Of a stretch of 64,000 nt of DNA, positions 50,290 to 58,818 are shown in pieces. Under the pieces are notes generated by a model. It was not told where the DNA came from, did no database searches, and saw only the letters and a program-made list of their open reading frames with translations. The position numbers were made by a program, and so were the translations under genes. This stretch comes from an uncultured bacterium (GTDB taxonomy: Bacteria > Bacillota > Clostridia > Lachnospirales > Lachnospiraceae), in the NCBI GenBank assembly GCA_947647735.1, contig CANSLJ010000023.1, positions 1 through 64,000 of the forward strand. The letters are read 5' to 3'. How positions within the stretch are numbered: position 1 is the stretch's first letter; each line of letters starts with the position of its first letter.

Positions 50290-51294
50290 ATGGCAAAGAT
50301 AGGTTTGATCGGGGCGGGAAGCTGGGGAACAGCAATTTCAAAGCTGGCGGCAGATAACGGACATAGGGTGACAGTCTGGTCTATCGTAAAAGAAGAGATT
50401 GAGATGTTGAAGGAAAACAGGGAGCATCTGGATAAACTGCCCGGCGTAAAGCTGCCGGAGAGTATTTCCTATACAACAGAACTGGCTGAAGCGATAGAGG
50501 GGATGGATCTGTGTATTCTGGCAGTGCCTTCTCCTTATACAAGAAGTACGGCGGCGATGATGAAGCCTTATGTGAAGGAAGGGCAGATTCTCGTGAATGT
50601 GGCAAAGGGCGTGGAAGAAAAGACGCTGATGACGCTCTCCGAGATCATTGAGGAGGAGGTGCCCCAGGCGGATGTGGCGGTGCTCTCAGGACCTTCCCAT
50701 GCGGAGGAAGTGGGGAAGGGGATGCCAACCACCATCGTTGCCGGAGCAAAAACAAAGGAAACAGCGGAATATATTCAGAATCTTTTGATGAACAAGGTAT
50801 TCCGTGTCTATACAAGTCCGGATATTCTGGGGATCGAGCTGGGCGGTTCGCTGAAAAATGTGATCGCGCTGGCGGCAGGTATCGCGGACGGTCTGGGCTG
50901 CGGCGATAATACAAAGGCGGCGCTGATCACCCGGGGCATTGCGGAGATCGCAAGGCTGGGGCTTGCCATGGGCGGAAAACTGGAGACGTTCTGCGGTCTT
51001 ACCGGTATCGGGGATCTGATCGTAACCTGTGCATCCATGCACTCCCGCAACAGACGGGCGGGTATTTTGATCGGTCAGGGAAAGACCATGCAGGAAGCCA
51101 TGGACGAGGTAAAGCAGGTGGTGGAGGGCGTATATTCCGCCAAAGCTGCCATGGGGCTCGCAGAGAAGTATGAGGTGGAGATGCCGATCATCGAGCAGGT
51201 GAACCTGGTGCTGTTTGAGGGGAAACCGGCTGCACAGGCGCTGGATGAGCTGATGGTGCGGGATAAGAAGATTGAGATCAGTACGGGGTGGTAA
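50290..51294 (+). CDS. gpsA: Glycerol-3-phosphate dehydrogenase [NAD(P)+]
   Basis: The 334-residue enzyme has the Rossmann start KIGLIGAGSWGTAI, SGPSHAEEVGKGMPTTIV and the catalytic-lysine segment GGSLKNVIALAAGIADGLG. It makes sn-glycerol 3-phosphate, the PlsY substrate, so the two adjacent genes act in one pathway. It overlaps the next ORF by 7 nt if that starts at GTG. Confidence 0.96.
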   Translation: MAKIGLIGAGSWGTAISKLAADNGHRVTVWSIVKEEIEMLKENREHLDKLPGVKLPESISYTTELAEAIEGMDLCILAVPSPYTRSTAAMMKPYVKEGQILVNVAKGVEEKTLMTLSEIIEEEVPQADVAVLSGPSHAEEVGKGMPTTIVAGAKTKETAEYIQNLLMNKVFRVYTSPDILGIELGGSLKNVIALAAGIADGLGCGDNTKAALITRGIAEIARLGLAMGGKLETFCGLTGIGDLIVTCASMHSRNRRAGILIGQGKTMQEAMDEVKQVVEGVYSAKAAMGLAEKYEVEMPIIEQVNLVLFEGKPAAQALDELMVRDKKIEISTGW

Positions 51295-52487
51295 ACTTGA
51301 GATGCGGCAGATGCGGTAAGAATTTTGATGAGGAAATGTACAGCGGGATATGCCCGAAGTGCGGACATTTTAATAATAAGCAGGCAGAGTACGATGTAAG
51401 CAGGTATTTCAGCGCGAAGTTTGAGGAAGGCGAGAAGGTTTCCACCAGCGCACAGGCGGCGAAGCAGCATGCGGATCTGCATAAGATGTATGACAAGTAT
51501 AATATGCACAAGCCCGGGGCGCAGAAGGCAAAAACATATCAGGCGGGAGGCGCCCAGCATACACATCAGACAGGGACGCAGGGGGCTCATCAGCAGGGGA
51601 GTATGCAGGCGAAGGCAAATCCCTATCAGCAAGAAAATATACGGACGAAGGCAAATCCTTACCAGCAGACGTCCGGACAGGGAAATGTGTATCAGACGGG
51701 ACAGACCGGGAAACTCAGCGGAGCTTATCCGCAGAGAGCGGTGCAGGGAAATACTTATCAGACAGGACAGGCAGGTTCTTATCAGCAGGGAAATGTCAGA
51801 CAGTATGACCATGCGAAGTTAAACGGAGCGGAGAAAGAGAGAAATATTGTACCTGTGATCTGTGTTGTCATAGCGATCGCTGCGATCATTGCTACGATCA
51901 TTGCCTGCAACATTAAAAAAATGCAGGTGGCCCGGATTTACGAGACAGTGGATTATGAACAGGAATTTGCGGAGGCGGGAGAGATTTTTGAGATTAACGG
52001 CAGATTGCTTGTTGTGGAGAAGGCGGAGGTCGTTGATACTTCCATGCTGGAGGGAATATCGAAGGGGGATAACCTGATCGCTGTGACAGTGGGAATATTA
52101 CCTGTGGAGGAGTGGAGCAGAAGCTGGGGGGCAGAGATGGTCTATCTGTCGGATGGACTGACCTGCAGGCAGTGTCTGGACAGCTATACGCTGGGAGATA
52201 TTCTTGTTAAGAAAGAGAGTGAGTCGGGGGATTATTACGTCGAGGAGGATAATGTGCTGGAGCAGCTCTACGATCTGGAGGAATTTGAGGAGGAGGAGAT
52301 CCTGACAGGCTATAATTATCTGGATTATGATTCCGCGGATGGAAAAACAGGGAAATTTTATTTTCTGATGGATAAGGATGCGGGAATCGTCGAGATTTCT
52401 TTTGATCAGGAGATGGAGAAAGACGGGGTTTCTGTTCTGGAGAGGAGAGTGAGCATTCCGCTTGTCATAGAGGAGGGAGCACGATGA
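51288..52487 (+). CDS. Zinc-ribbon membrane-anchored protein (399 aa)
   Basis: The N-terminus has two CxxC pairs (CGRCGKNF and CPKCGH). A low-complexity Gln/Gly/Tyr-rich linker with repeats such as KANPYQQ and GNVYQTGQ (about 95-180) follows. One transmembrane helix lies near residues 190-210, and the acidic extracellular domain resembles the DUF4352 type. The start may be GTG 51288 or TTG 51297. It is followed by another membrane-anchored protein and is probably a surface or sensing protein; the role is unknown. Confidence 0.75.
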   Translation: MVNLRCGRCGKNFDEEMYSGICPKCGHFNNKQAEYDVSRYFSAKFEEGEKVSTSAQAAKQHADLHKMYDKYNMHKPGAQKAKTYQAGGAQHTHQTGTQGAHQQGSMQAKANPYQQENIRTKANPYQQTSGQGNVYQTGQTGKLSGAYPQRAVQGNTYQTGQAGSYQQGNVRQYDHAKLNGAEKERNIVPVICVVIAIAAIIATIIACNIKKMQVARIYETVDYEQEFAEAGEIFEINGRLLVVEKAEVVDTSMLEGISKGDNLIAVTVGILPVEEWSRSWGAEMVYLSDGLTCRQCLDSYTLGDILVKKESESGDYYVEEDNVLEQLYDLEEFEEEEILTGYNYLDYDSADGKTGKFYFLMDKDAGIVEISFDQEMEKDGVSVLERRVSIPLVIEEGAR

Positions 52488-52981
52488 GGAGCAAGATAAG
52501 TATATTTTCCTGTGTTTTCTGCGGAATCGTTATTCTGATATGCCTGATCTATTATTCCGGGTATGTCAGTTCGGCGCATTATGATATCTGTACGCCCTAT
52601 AAATATTCACCGATAGAAGGATATGAGGCGGCTGCGCTGGAAGAGATACCGGAGGGATACTGTATTCCGGCGTATGTCATGCCGGAGGGGATGACAGTGG
52701 TGGAAGTCACCTATGAACTTACCGGTGTCGTAAATGACACGATGGGCTTTTTAGGAAACATGTGTTATTATTATGGGGAGAACGGCGAGTGGCTCTATGT
52801 GCTGGAGAAAGATCCGGACTACTGGGGAGAGTCCAACTATGAGAACTGCAAGATACTGCCGCCCGGGGCGCATGTGGTCTATCAGGAATATGTGCTGGTG
52901 CCGGAGGGAACGAAGCAGATAAATGCTTACGGGCAGATGGGGGATGATGAAGAAGAGATGATTATCCCGGTAAGGCAGTGA
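52484..52981 (+). CDS. Membrane-anchored hypothetical protein (165 aa)
   Basis: An N-terminal hydrophobic helix (about 5-26) is followed by an extracellular domain rich in Tyr, Glu and Pro. It overlaps the previous gene by 4 nt, so the two are co-translated. The family was not recognised. Confidence 0.65.
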   Translation: MRSKISIFSCVFCGIVILICLIYYSGYVSSAHYDICTPYKYSPIEGYEAAALEEIPEGYCIPAYVMPEGMTVVEVTYELTGVVNDTMGFLGNMCYYYGENGEWLYVLEKDPDYWGESNYENCKILPPGAHVVYQEYVLVPEGTKQINAYGQMGDDEEEMIIPVRQ

Positions 52982-52996
52982 TAAGAAGTGGTGGAA

Positions 52997-53062
52997 ATGA
53001 AATGCCCTTATTGTAGTACAGAAGTGCTGCAGAGGTATCTGCGGTGCGGATCACGAAAGTAA
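52997..53062 (+). CDS. Very small zinc-ribbon-like ORF or gene remnant (21 aa)
   Basis: It reads MKCPYCSTEVLQRYLRCGSRK, the opening of a zinc-ribbon protein that stops early. In-frame GTGs at 52988 and 52991 could also start it, next to a weak site. It may be a degraded copy of a zinc-ribbon protein like the one at 51288 rather than a working gene. Confidence 0.3.
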   Translation: MKCPYCSTEVLQRYLRCGSRK

Positions 53063-53114
53063 TGTAGAAGGATAAATTGATATATAAAACGGTGAAAGGG
53101 AGAAAGAGGAAAAT

Positions 53115-53927
53115 ATGGATCAGGGATTTAACAGTACCAATCAGTATGTAGCTTCAAGGGAGTTGATGGACGGCGTGAACGTGGCGATCGCGCTGGAAAA
53201 GCCCCTTCTGATCAAGGGGGAGCCGGGCACGGGCAAGACCATGCTGGCACAGGCGGTGGCGCAGTCCCTCGGCAAGAAGCTGATCATCTGGAATATCAAG
53301 TCGACCACGAAGGCGCAGGACGGGCTCTATATGTATGACACGATCCAGCGTCTCTATGACGGACAGTTCGGCGAGGAGGGCGTGGATGATATCGCCCGCT
53401 ATATCAAGCTCGGGAAGCTGGGGGAGGCTTTCGAGGCGGAGGAACAGGTGGTCCTTCTGATCGATGAGATCGATAAGGCGGATCTGGAATTTCCCAACGA
53501 CCTGCTCTGGGAGCTGGATCAGATGGAGTTTTATATCCATGAGACAAAGCGCACTGTGAAGGCGAAGCATCGTCCCATCGTGATCATCACATCCAATGCG
53601 GAAAAGGAGCTGCCGGATGCGTTCCTCAGAAGGTGTATTTTCCATTATATCGATTTCCCGGACAGGGAGCTGATGGCGGAGATCGTAAAGACGCATTATC
53701 CGAATGTGGAGGAAAATCTGATGCAGCAGGCGATGGATATCTTCTATGATATCCGTTCCATGCGTGATATCCGCAAGAAACCCAGCACTTCAGAGCTGAT
53801 CGATTGGATCAATGCGCTGCAGATCGGGGGGATCCCGGCAAGCGTGCTGAAGGAGAAAATGCCCTTCCTCGGCGTTGTTGTGAAGAAGGATGAGGACCTG
53901 GAAACCGTAAGGCAGAGAGGTATTTAG
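53115..53927 (+). CDS. MoxR-family AAA+ ATPase
   Basis: The 270-residue ATPase has Walker A GEPGTGKTMLAQAVA (about 35-49), Walker B VVLLIDEIDKAD and sensor 1 PIVIITSNAEKELPDAFLRRC. MoxR ATPases act as chaperones with a VWA-domain partner, which is encoded next at 54047. Confidence 0.92.
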   Translation: MDQGFNSTNQYVASRELMDGVNVAIALEKPLLIKGEPGTGKTMLAQAVAQSLGKKLIIWNIKSTTKAQDGLYMYDTIQRLYDGQFGEEGVDDIARYIKLGKLGEAFEAEEQVVLLIDEIDKADLEFPNDLLWELDQMEFYIHETKRTVKAKHRPIVIITSNAEKELPDAFLRRCIFHYIDFPDRELMAEIVKTHYPNVEENLMQQAMDIFYDIRSMRDIRKKPSTSELIDWINALQIGGIPASVLKEKMPFLGVVVKKDEDLETVRQRGI

Positions 53928-53930
53928 TCA

Positions 53931-54020
53931 GCATAAGCCGAAGCAGCGCACAAGTCGATTCGCTGATGCGAAAGCAGCAGAGAATTGACTTCGGCAAAAG
54001 TGTGCTGAGGAGGCTTATGC
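53931..54020. repeat. Long imperfect hairpin between MoxR and VWA genes
   Basis: Nested arms pair as GCATAAGCC 53931-53939 with 54012-54020, CAGCGCAC 53944-53951 with 54000-54007, and AAGTCGATTC 53952-53961 with 53982-53991, with G-T pairs. GCTG/CAGC pairs remain near the apex. The stem starts two bases after the MoxR stop. No T-run follows, so it may tune the MoxR:VWA ratio by RNA processing. Confidence 0.65.
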
Positions 54021-54046
54021 GGAACTGGAATAGAGGTATTTAAATC

Positions 54047-55255
54047 ATGTTTTATCCCTTTTTTGAAATTTGCAAAGCGAAGGGGCTTCATATCACCATG
54101 AGCGAGTGGCTCACACTGCAGGATGCGCTGGAGCGCGGTATGGCGGGCAGCTCTCTGACGCAGTTTTATTATCTTGCCAGAATGATCCTTGTCAAGAGCG
54201 AGACGGATTTTGACAAGTTTGATATGGCTTTTGAAGAGTGTTTTAAAGGCGTGAAGACAGAGAATGAGGTGACGTCCCAGATGCTGCGGTGGCTCGATAA
54301 GTCCGATATGGTGGAGCTTGCCCATGAGGAGGCGCGGGCCCATTTAAATGAGATGGAGGACAATACGATCATCGACAAGGAGGAAGTGGAGCAGAAGTTT
54401 AAGGACAGGCTGCGGGACCAGAATGAGGAGCACAACGGCGGTTCCTTCTGGATCGGCACCATGGGGAAGACTTCCTTCGGTAATATGGGCGGTAATGTGG
54501 GCGGCGTGAGAGTCGGCGGAAAGACAGGCTATCAGTCTGCATTTTCCGTGATAGGAGCCAGAAAATACAAGGACTTCCGTGATGACAGAGTGTTGGATAA
54601 CAGGCAGTTCCAGCTTGCTTTCAGGCGGCTTCGGCAATTTTCCACAAAGCTGGATATTCCGAAGACGGAGCTGGATATTCCGGGAACGGTGGACAAGACC
54701 TGCAACAACGGGGGCTGTCTGCAGATCGTGATGGAAAAGCCGCGGAAAAATGCGGTGAAGCTTCTGCTCTTGTTTGATTCCGGCGGGACCATGATCCCCT
54801 ACAGTTCGCTGATGAACGATCTGTTTCAGGCGGTAAATAAATCGAATCATTTTAAGGATGTGAAATGCTATTATTTCCATAACTGTATCTATAGCAAGCT
54901 TTATAAGACACCGGAGTGCGAGAACGGTGAGTGGGTGGATACGGAGTGGATGTTCCGGAATCTGGACAGTGATTATAAGGTGATCATCGTGGGAGATGCG
55001 GCGATGGCGCCGGAGGAGCTGTATTCCGACAGCGGAAACTACAGAGGTCCGAACGGCGGGTTGTCCGGTTTTGAGTGGCTGCAGTTGATGAAAAAGCATT
55101 ATAAAAAGATTGTCTGGATGAATCCCAAGATGGCGCCGGGCAGGGCGCCCTGGCGGGAGGCGGAGACGGCGATCAAGGAGCTGTTTCCGATGTATAAACT
55201 GACGGTGAAGGGACTCAATGACGGGATGATCAAGTTGATGGCAAACAAAGGATAG
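54047..55255 (+). CDS. VWA-domain protein (CoxE-like)
   Basis: The 402-residue protein has a helical N-terminal region and a Gly-rich middle. Its VWA-like domain is KLLLLFDSGGTMIPYSSLMNDL then YYFHNCIYSKLYKTPECENG and VIIVGDAAMAPEEL. The metal-site motif reads D-S-G-G-T rather than the usual D-x-S-x-S, so metal binding may be altered. It should partner with the MoxR ATPase upstream. A small hairpin (55286-55306) lies after the gene. Confidence 0.85.
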   Translation: MFYPFFEICKAKGLHITMSEWLTLQDALERGMAGSSLTQFYYLARMILVKSETDFDKFDMAFEECFKGVKTENEVTSQMLRWLDKSDMVELAHEEARAHLNEMEDNTIIDKEEVEQKFKDRLRDQNEEHNGGSFWIGTMGKTSFGNMGGNVGGVRVGGKTGYQSAFSVIGARKYKDFRDDRVLDNRQFQLAFRRLRQFSTKLDIPKTELDIPGTVDKTCNNGGCLQIVMEKPRKNAVKLLLLFDSGGTMIPYSSLMNDLFQAVNKSNHFKDVKCYYFHNCIYSKLYKTPECENGEWVDTEWMFRNLDSDYKVIIVGDAAMAPEELYSDSGNYRGPNGGLSGFEWLQLMKKHYKKIVWMNPKMAPGRAPWREAETAIKELFPMYKLTVKGLNDGMIKLMANKG

Positions 55256-55336
55256 CTGAGCATTAGCGAAGTTATCCGCTACGGCGCGATTTGTGAAACA
55301 AATTGCGGCGGTTCCCATAAAAGGAAAGATGAAAAT

Positions 55337-56416
55337 ATGAGCATGAATAACAAAAAGGCGGATATACAGAAGGCGAAAAACGGCTATATTGAGCTGTGCA
55401 GATTTTTGTTCTGCGTGATGATCGTGATACATCATAATGCGGTGGACTTTGAGAACGGGACGGTGCTGCCCAGCGGTTTTGTGGCGGTGGAGTTTTTCTT
55501 TTTCATCTCCGGGGCGATGGCGATGAGGCATATTGCGAAGGAGAAGGGGGAGATCTCTCAGAAGATGCGTTATGCGGTGGATTATACGCTGACAAAGATC
55601 AGGAGAGTTTTCCCCTATGCCGCCTGCGGAACGCTGATCGCTTATATCTGGCGGATCATTTCAGTGAGGAATTTTTCGGCGGACATGGTGCATGAACTGG
55701 CAGTATTGCCGTTTGAACTGTTCTTTCTGCCGATGGGCGGTGTGGTGTCGGCAAGGCTGGACCGGTATATGAATGCGCCGTTGTGGTATGTGTCGGCGAT
55801 GATGTTTACGCTGCCGTTGATCGTCTATCTCTGTCTGAAGGCGGAGGATGCGTTTCGGCATTATATTGTGTGGTTTGTGCCGGTTTTGATCCACGGATGG
55901 ATGATCCTGCATATGGGCGGTTCCTGGGGCTGGGGAGAGACGACGCCGGTGGGGTATTCCGCACTGCTGGTCGCTTTTTCCAATCTGACGCTGGGATTCG
56001 GGATCTATCTGGCGGCGGAAAAGCTGGGAAAGAGAGAATTCGGGACGTTAGCGAAGATACTGCTTACGCTTGTTGAGGTTGCCGGTATTGCATTATGCTT
56101 TGTCTTTGCGGCTTCCGATCCGGAGGCATATACCTTTGAGACGGTGGTAGGTTTTCTGGCGATATCGCTGGCGATCACGCTGAGCGGCGTAACCTATACA
56201 GGGAAGATCCATGGAAGAATCTTTGAATGGCTCGGAAAGCTGAGCCTGCCGATCTACTGCGTGCACTGGTGGACGGGACAGATGGTGCAGGTTTATCTGT
56301 TTCCTTACTCTTACCCAGTCAGGATTCTGTTTATTCTGGCGGGAAGCACGACTATATCGATTGTTATGATATTTATAGTGGAAAAAATAGGCAAAAAAAT
56401 GAAAGCGAATAAATGA
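55337..56416 (+). CDS. Membrane acyltransferase (acyltransferase-3 family)
   Basis: The 359-residue protein has about ten transmembrane helices and starts in the style YIELCRFLFCVMIVIHHNAV, with the family His in the first helix. These enzymes O-acetylate cell-surface sugars. The substrate cannot be inferred. It ends just before the second long hairpin repeat. Confidence 0.85.
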   Translation: MSMNNKKADIQKAKNGYIELCRFLFCVMIVIHHNAVDFENGTVLPSGFVAVEFFFFISGAMAMRHIAKEKGEISQKMRYAVDYTLTKIRRVFPYAACGTLIAYIWRIISVRNFSADMVHELAVLPFELFFLPMGGVVSARLDRYMNAPLWYVSAMMFTLPLIVYLCLKAEDAFRHYIVWFVPVLIHGWMILHMGGSWGWGETTPVGYSALLVAFSNLTLGFGIYLAAEKLGKREFGTLAKILLTLVEVAGIALCFVFAASDPEAYTFETVVGFLAISLAITLSGVTYTGKIHGRIFEWLGKLSLPIYCVHWWTGQMVQVYLFPYSYPVRILFILAGSTTISIVMIFIVEKIGKKMKANK

Positions 56417-56439
56417 TATTTGCAGGAATGAAAAACGCA

Positions 56440-56584
56440 GCAGGATTATGTTTCTATATATTCCTAAGGAGTCCCTTTAAAAAACGCCGGCACTTAGCGA
56501 GGTTTTTCACGAGCTTAGTGTCCGCTGCGTTTTTTACAGAGCGAGAGCGTGGCGACGAAGGAATATATAGAAACATAATCCTGC
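56440..56584. repeat. Long hairpin repeat, copy 2
   Basis: The outer arms 56440-56465 and 56559-56584 are perfectly complementary over 26 bp. The core at about 56478-56535 is the inverted version of the core in copy 1 (AAAAACGC ends, CACTTAG, TTAGTGTCCG). The arms have no similarity to those of copy 1. It separates the acyltransferase gene from tyrS; no T-box leader is seen before tyrS. Confidence 0.8.
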
Positions 56585-56615
56585 GGAATACAATCAATAC
56601 CAAAAGGAGAACATT

Positions 56616-57839
56616 ATGAAAATATTTGAGGAACTGCAGGCGAGAGGCCTGCTTGCACAGTTGACAGATGAGGAGGAGATCAGAGAGCTTGTAAACGACG
56701 GGAAAGCCACGTTTTATATCGGTTTTGATCCTACGGCGGATTCTCTGCATGTGGGGCATTTCATGGCGCTGTGTCTGATGAAGCGGCTGCAGATGGCGGG
56801 GAACAAGCCTATCGCGCTGATCGGCGGCGGCACGGGTATGATCGGAGATCCTTCCGGCAGAACGGACATGCGGAACATGATGACCACGGAGATGATCGAT
56901 CATAACTGTGAATGTTTTAAGAAACAGATGAGCCGTTTTATTGAGTTCGGCGAAGGAAAAGCCATGATGGTCAACAATGCGGAGTGGCTCAGGGACCTGA
57001 ATTATATTGAGTTTATCCGGGATATCGGCGCCTGCTTTTCGGTGAATACGATGCTGCGGGCGGAGTGCTATAAGCAGAGGATGGAGAAGGGCTTAAGCTT
57101 CCTGGAGTTCAACTACATGATCATGCAGTCCTACGATTTTCTGGAGCTTTACAAGCGTTACGGCTGTAATATGCAGTTCGGCGGGGACGATCAGTGGAGC
57201 AATATGCTGGGCGGCACGGAACTGATACGGAAAAAACTGGCAAAGGATGCCTATGCGATGACCATCACCCTGCTGATGAATTCCGAGGGCAAGAAGATGG
57301 GTAAGACGCAGAAAGGTGCTGTCTGGCTTGATCCGAACAAGACCACGCCCTACGAGTTTTACCAGTACTGGCGCAATATCGGGGATGCGGATGTATTAAA
57401 GTGCCTGCGTATGCTGACGTTTTTGCCTATCGAGCAGATCGATGAGATGGATAAATGGGAAGGAAGCCAGTTGAACGAGGCGAAGGACATTCTGGCGTAC
57501 GAGCTGACCAATCTGGTACACGGCGAGGAGGAGGCAGGAAAGGCAAAGGAAGCCTCCAAAGGGCTCTTCGGCGGCAGCGGCAGCATAGAGAATATGCCGA
57601 AAGCGGTTCTGACCGAGGAAAACTTTAAGGATGGCAAGATCGACCTGATTAGTATGCTGACAGCTTCCGGACTGGTGACGTCCCGTTCAGAAGGACGGCG
57701 CGCTATCGAGCAGGGCGGCGTCAGTGTGAATGATGAGAAAGTGACGGATATCAAGGCGTTGTACGATATGAATGCGTTTGACGGGGATGGCGTTATCTTA
57801 AAGAGAGGCAAGAAGAACTTTAAGAAGTTAGTGCTGTAA
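56616..57839 (+). CDS. tyrS: Tyrosyl-tRNA synthetase
   Basis: The 407-residue class I enzyme has FDPTADSLHVGHFMALCLMKR (HIGH-type box), QFGGDDQWSNMLGG, KMGKTQKGAVWLD (KMSKS-type) and a C-terminal S4 domain (about 345-405). It charges tRNA-Tyr. It is full length with an AGGAG site. Confidence 0.97.
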   Translation: MKIFEELQARGLLAQLTDEEEIRELVNDGKATFYIGFDPTADSLHVGHFMALCLMKRLQMAGNKPIALIGGGTGMIGDPSGRTDMRNMMTTEMIDHNCECFKKQMSRFIEFGEGKAMMVNNAEWLRDLNYIEFIRDIGACFSVNTMLRAECYKQRMEKGLSFLEFNYMIMQSYDFLELYKRYGCNMQFGGDDQWSNMLGGTELIRKKLAKDAYAMTITLLMNSEGKKMGKTQKGAVWLDPNKTTPYEFYQYWRNIGDADVLKCLRMLTFLPIEQIDEMDKWEGSQLNEAKDILAYELTNLVHGEEEAGKAKEASKGLFGGSGSIENMPKAVLTEENFKDGKIDLISMLTASGLVTSRSEGRRAIEQGGVSVNDEKVTDIKALYDMNAFDGDGVILKRGKKNFKKLVL

Positions 57840-57851
57840 CGGAGGAAAAGA

Positions 57852-58814
57852 ATGGACAGGATCGCACTTTTGATTCCTTGTTACAATGAGGAAAAAACGA
57901 TCGGAAAAGTGATCGCGGATGCAAAAAAATATATTCCGGAAGCAGTCATCTATGTGTATGATAATAATTCCACCGATCGTACCGGAGAGATAGCGAGACA
58001 GGCGGGAGCCATCGTGCGGCAGGAATATCAGCAGGGAAAGGGCAATGTGATCCGGCGGATGTTTCGCGAAATAGAAGCAGAGTGCTATATCATGACGGAC
58101 GGGGATGATACCTATCCGCTGGAATATGCTAGGGAAATGGCGGATAAAGTGCTGGAGAGGCAGGTGGATATGGTGGTGGGGGACAGGCTTTCCTCCACCT
58201 ACTTTACCGAGAATAAAAGGCCCTTCCACAATATGGGAAATTCCCTTGTGAGGCTCTCTATCAATAAGATATTTGGCTGTGATATCAAGGATATCATGAC
58301 AGGCTACCGGGCTTTCAGTTACAATTTCGCGAAGACCTTTCCGATCCTGTCCAGAGGTTTTGAGATTGAGACCGAGATGACGATCCATGCGGTGAACAAT
58401 AATATGGCGATCGACAATGTGATCGTGGAGTACCGGGACAGGCCGGAGGGCAGCATGTCCAAGCTCAACACTTATTCCGACGGGATCAAAGTGCTGGGTA
58501 CCATTGGCAGGCTGTTCAGGAATTATCAACCTTTTAAATTTTTTACGCTGTTCAGTGTGGTGCTGGCGGCGCTGTCTATCGGTTTTCTGATTCCGGTGCT
58601 GGTGACGTATTTTGAGACAGGGCTGGTGGACCGGTTTCCTACGCTGTTTGTATGCTGCTTTGTGATGCTGGCGGCTCTACAGTCCTTTTTTGCGGGACTG
58701 ATCCTGTCCAGCAATGCGATCAAGAGCAGAAGAGATTTTGAATTCCAGCTCAATCTGGTGGAGCTGATGAAACAAAAAGATGAAAAAGAGGCGGATACAG
58801 AGACTAAAAAATAA
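57852..58814 (+). CDS. Glycosyltransferase family 2 (membrane-anchored)
   Basis: The 320-residue protein starts MDRIALLIPCYNEEKTIGKV and contains IYVYDNNSTDRT and YIMTDGDDTYPLEYA, the nucleotide-sugar binding motifs. Two C-terminal transmembrane helices (about 233-258 and 265-290) anchor it. It resembles dolichol-phosphate-mannose synthase-type enzymes that load lipid carriers. The next gene encodes a polytopic membrane protein that may use that product. Confidence 0.9.
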   Translation: MDRIALLIPCYNEEKTIGKVIADAKKYIPEAVIYVYDNNSTDRTGEIARQAGAIVRQEYQQGKGNVIRRMFREIEAECYIMTDGDDTYPLEYAREMADKVLERQVDMVVGDRLSSTYFTENKRPFHNMGNSLVRLSINKIFGCDIKDIMTGYRAFSYNFAKTFPILSRGFEIETEMTIHAVNNNMAIDNVIVEYRDRPEGSMSKLNTYSDGIKVLGTIGRLFRNYQPFKFFTLFSVVLAALSIGFLIPVLVTYFETGLVDRFPTLFVCCFVMLAALQSFFAGLILSSNAIKSRRDFEFQLNLVELMKQKDEKEADTETKK

Positions 58815-58818
58815 TACG

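Noticed and set aside
54344..55531. 395-residue minus-strand ORF
   Set aside because: It is a shadow of the VWA gene and the start of the acyltransferase; His/Arg/Leu-rich antisense composition.
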